A stretch of 64,000 nt of DNA from JAWWOL01 sp963797535 (lineage in GTDB: Bacteria > Actinomycetota > Actinomycetes > JAWWOL01). The stretch's first letter is position 1. Every line of letters begins with the position of its first letter. The notes beneath the pieces are model-generated. The model saw only the letters and a program-made list of their open reading frames with translations. It ran no database searches and had not been told where the DNA came from. This document shows positions 63,597 to 64,000 of the stretch, piece after piece. A program made the position numbers and the translations under genes. Location: contig CAWCPQ010000001.1 of the NCBI GenBank assembly GCA_963797535.1, positions 310,001-374,000 of the forward strand, read 5' to 3'.

Positions 63597-64000
63597 CTAG
63601 CTTTCCCGCGGTCCCGACAGCGTGTCCAGCAGCTGAGCCAGTCGTGAGCGCATGCCCCGGCGCAGCTGGGAGGGGGCCTCGCCGGCCGACAGGCTGACCA
63701 GGTGGCTGACCAGGTCGAACGAGACCGGCGGCAGGCCCTCCGGCAGCACCACCCCGGTGTCCGTACGGTGGCCGGAGGGGACGACCAGCGCGTCGTGCGC
63801 GAGCGACTCGAGCTCTCGGTCACCACCGTCGAGGGTCAGGATCACCGCGCCGTCGGCGCGTGCGTCCGACACCCGCTCGAGCAGCGAAGGCGGCGGCGCG
63901 TCGGGCGCGATGACGAACACGGTCTCTCCCTTGCCAGCGTGCTCCAGCCGTTCGAGGCCGATGGCAAGGTGCGGCGGGGCTCCGACCGGCGGCTGCCAAC
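63597..64000 (-). CDS. Partial hypothetical protein, runs off window end
   Basis: The frame is open to the window edge, starting outside it. The visible 133 codons read PPVGAPPHLAIGLERL, ETVFVIAPDAPPPSLLE and a tail LLDTLSGPRES. A GTG at 63920 is inside the gene. No motif is recognised, and the N-terminus is missing. Confidence 0.6.
   Translation of the reverse strand, partial: WQPPVGAPPHLAIGLERLEHAGKGETVFVIAPDAPPPSLLERVSDARADGAVILTLDGGDRELESLAHDALVVPSGHRTDTGVVLPEGLPPVSFDLVSHLVSLSAGEAPSQLRRGMRSRLAQLLDTLSGPRES

Overview
The window is 64 kb of GC-rich, gene-dense chromosome from an actinobacterium. The evidence is gene content: a FasR-fabD-fabH-acpP-fabF-accD fatty-acid operon, DUF3145, DUF3052, an Lsr2-like protein, homodimeric pyruvate dehydrogenase AceE, a fused RNase H/phosphatase gene and a class A rnpB. 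GTG and TTG starts and 1-4 bp start/stop overlaps are frequent. The genus cannot be fixed from sequence alone. No prophage, plasmid backbone or CRISPR array is visible, so this looks like core chromosome with one insertion sequence and a few accessory genes.

Layout. 0-2.1 kb: a potassium channel, then a complete IS481-family element inserted exactly at the 3' end of a tRNA-Met gene. 2.2-8.3 kb: a HelD/HelR-type RNA polymerase ATPase, a CbiX-type chelatase, an L,D-transpeptidase, a ParA-like ATPase and an RsiG-like anti-sigma factor with the c-di-GMP-binding signature. 8.3-16.8 kb: a Gly/Tyr-rich membrane protein, small hypotheticals, DUF3145, a TetR regulator divergent from a DrrAB-type ABC exporter, and a GAF-GGDEF-EAL protein. 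16.8-23.5 kb: the type II fatty-acid synthesis operon with its regulator. 23.5-28 kb: PHP protein, flotillin with an NfeD-like partner, pirin. 28-40 kb: aceE, housekeeping and redox genes, tRNA-Val, Nif3, zinc-ribbon protein, RNase H/phosphatase, a transporter and rnpB. 40-49 kb: haloperoxidase-like protein, LuxR regulator, FMN monooxygenase, aminotransferase, GH6 cellulase with a CebR-type operator, epimerase and yaaA. 49-64 kb: truncated Lsr2-like protein, SWEET-like transporter, hemerythrin, MarR/SRPBCC pair, aroA, membrane proteins, CoA-transferase, xylulokinase, antiporter, a ParB-like protein with a histone-H1-like tail, a decayed GH13 gene and an ABC-F ATPase.

Working relationships. 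The fatty-acid genes form one pathway unit: AccD makes malonyl-CoA, FabD loads it on AcpP, FabH starts and FabF extends the chain, and the adjacent PucR-type regulator is the expected controller. The RsiG-like protein, the GGDEF-EAL protein and a possible sigma-28/WhiG-type promoter at 9.87 kb suggest, as inference, a c-di-GMP-controlled sigma-factor circuit.

The most unusual global signal is frameshifts. Eleven single-base reading-frame breaks occur in nine otherwise well-conserved genes, ten of the eleven lying between 27.2 and 48.4 kb. Ten of the eleven are in the +1 sense relative to the gene, on both strands, and include the central gene aceE. Consensus error is the likeliest cause, but the consistent direction deserves checking.
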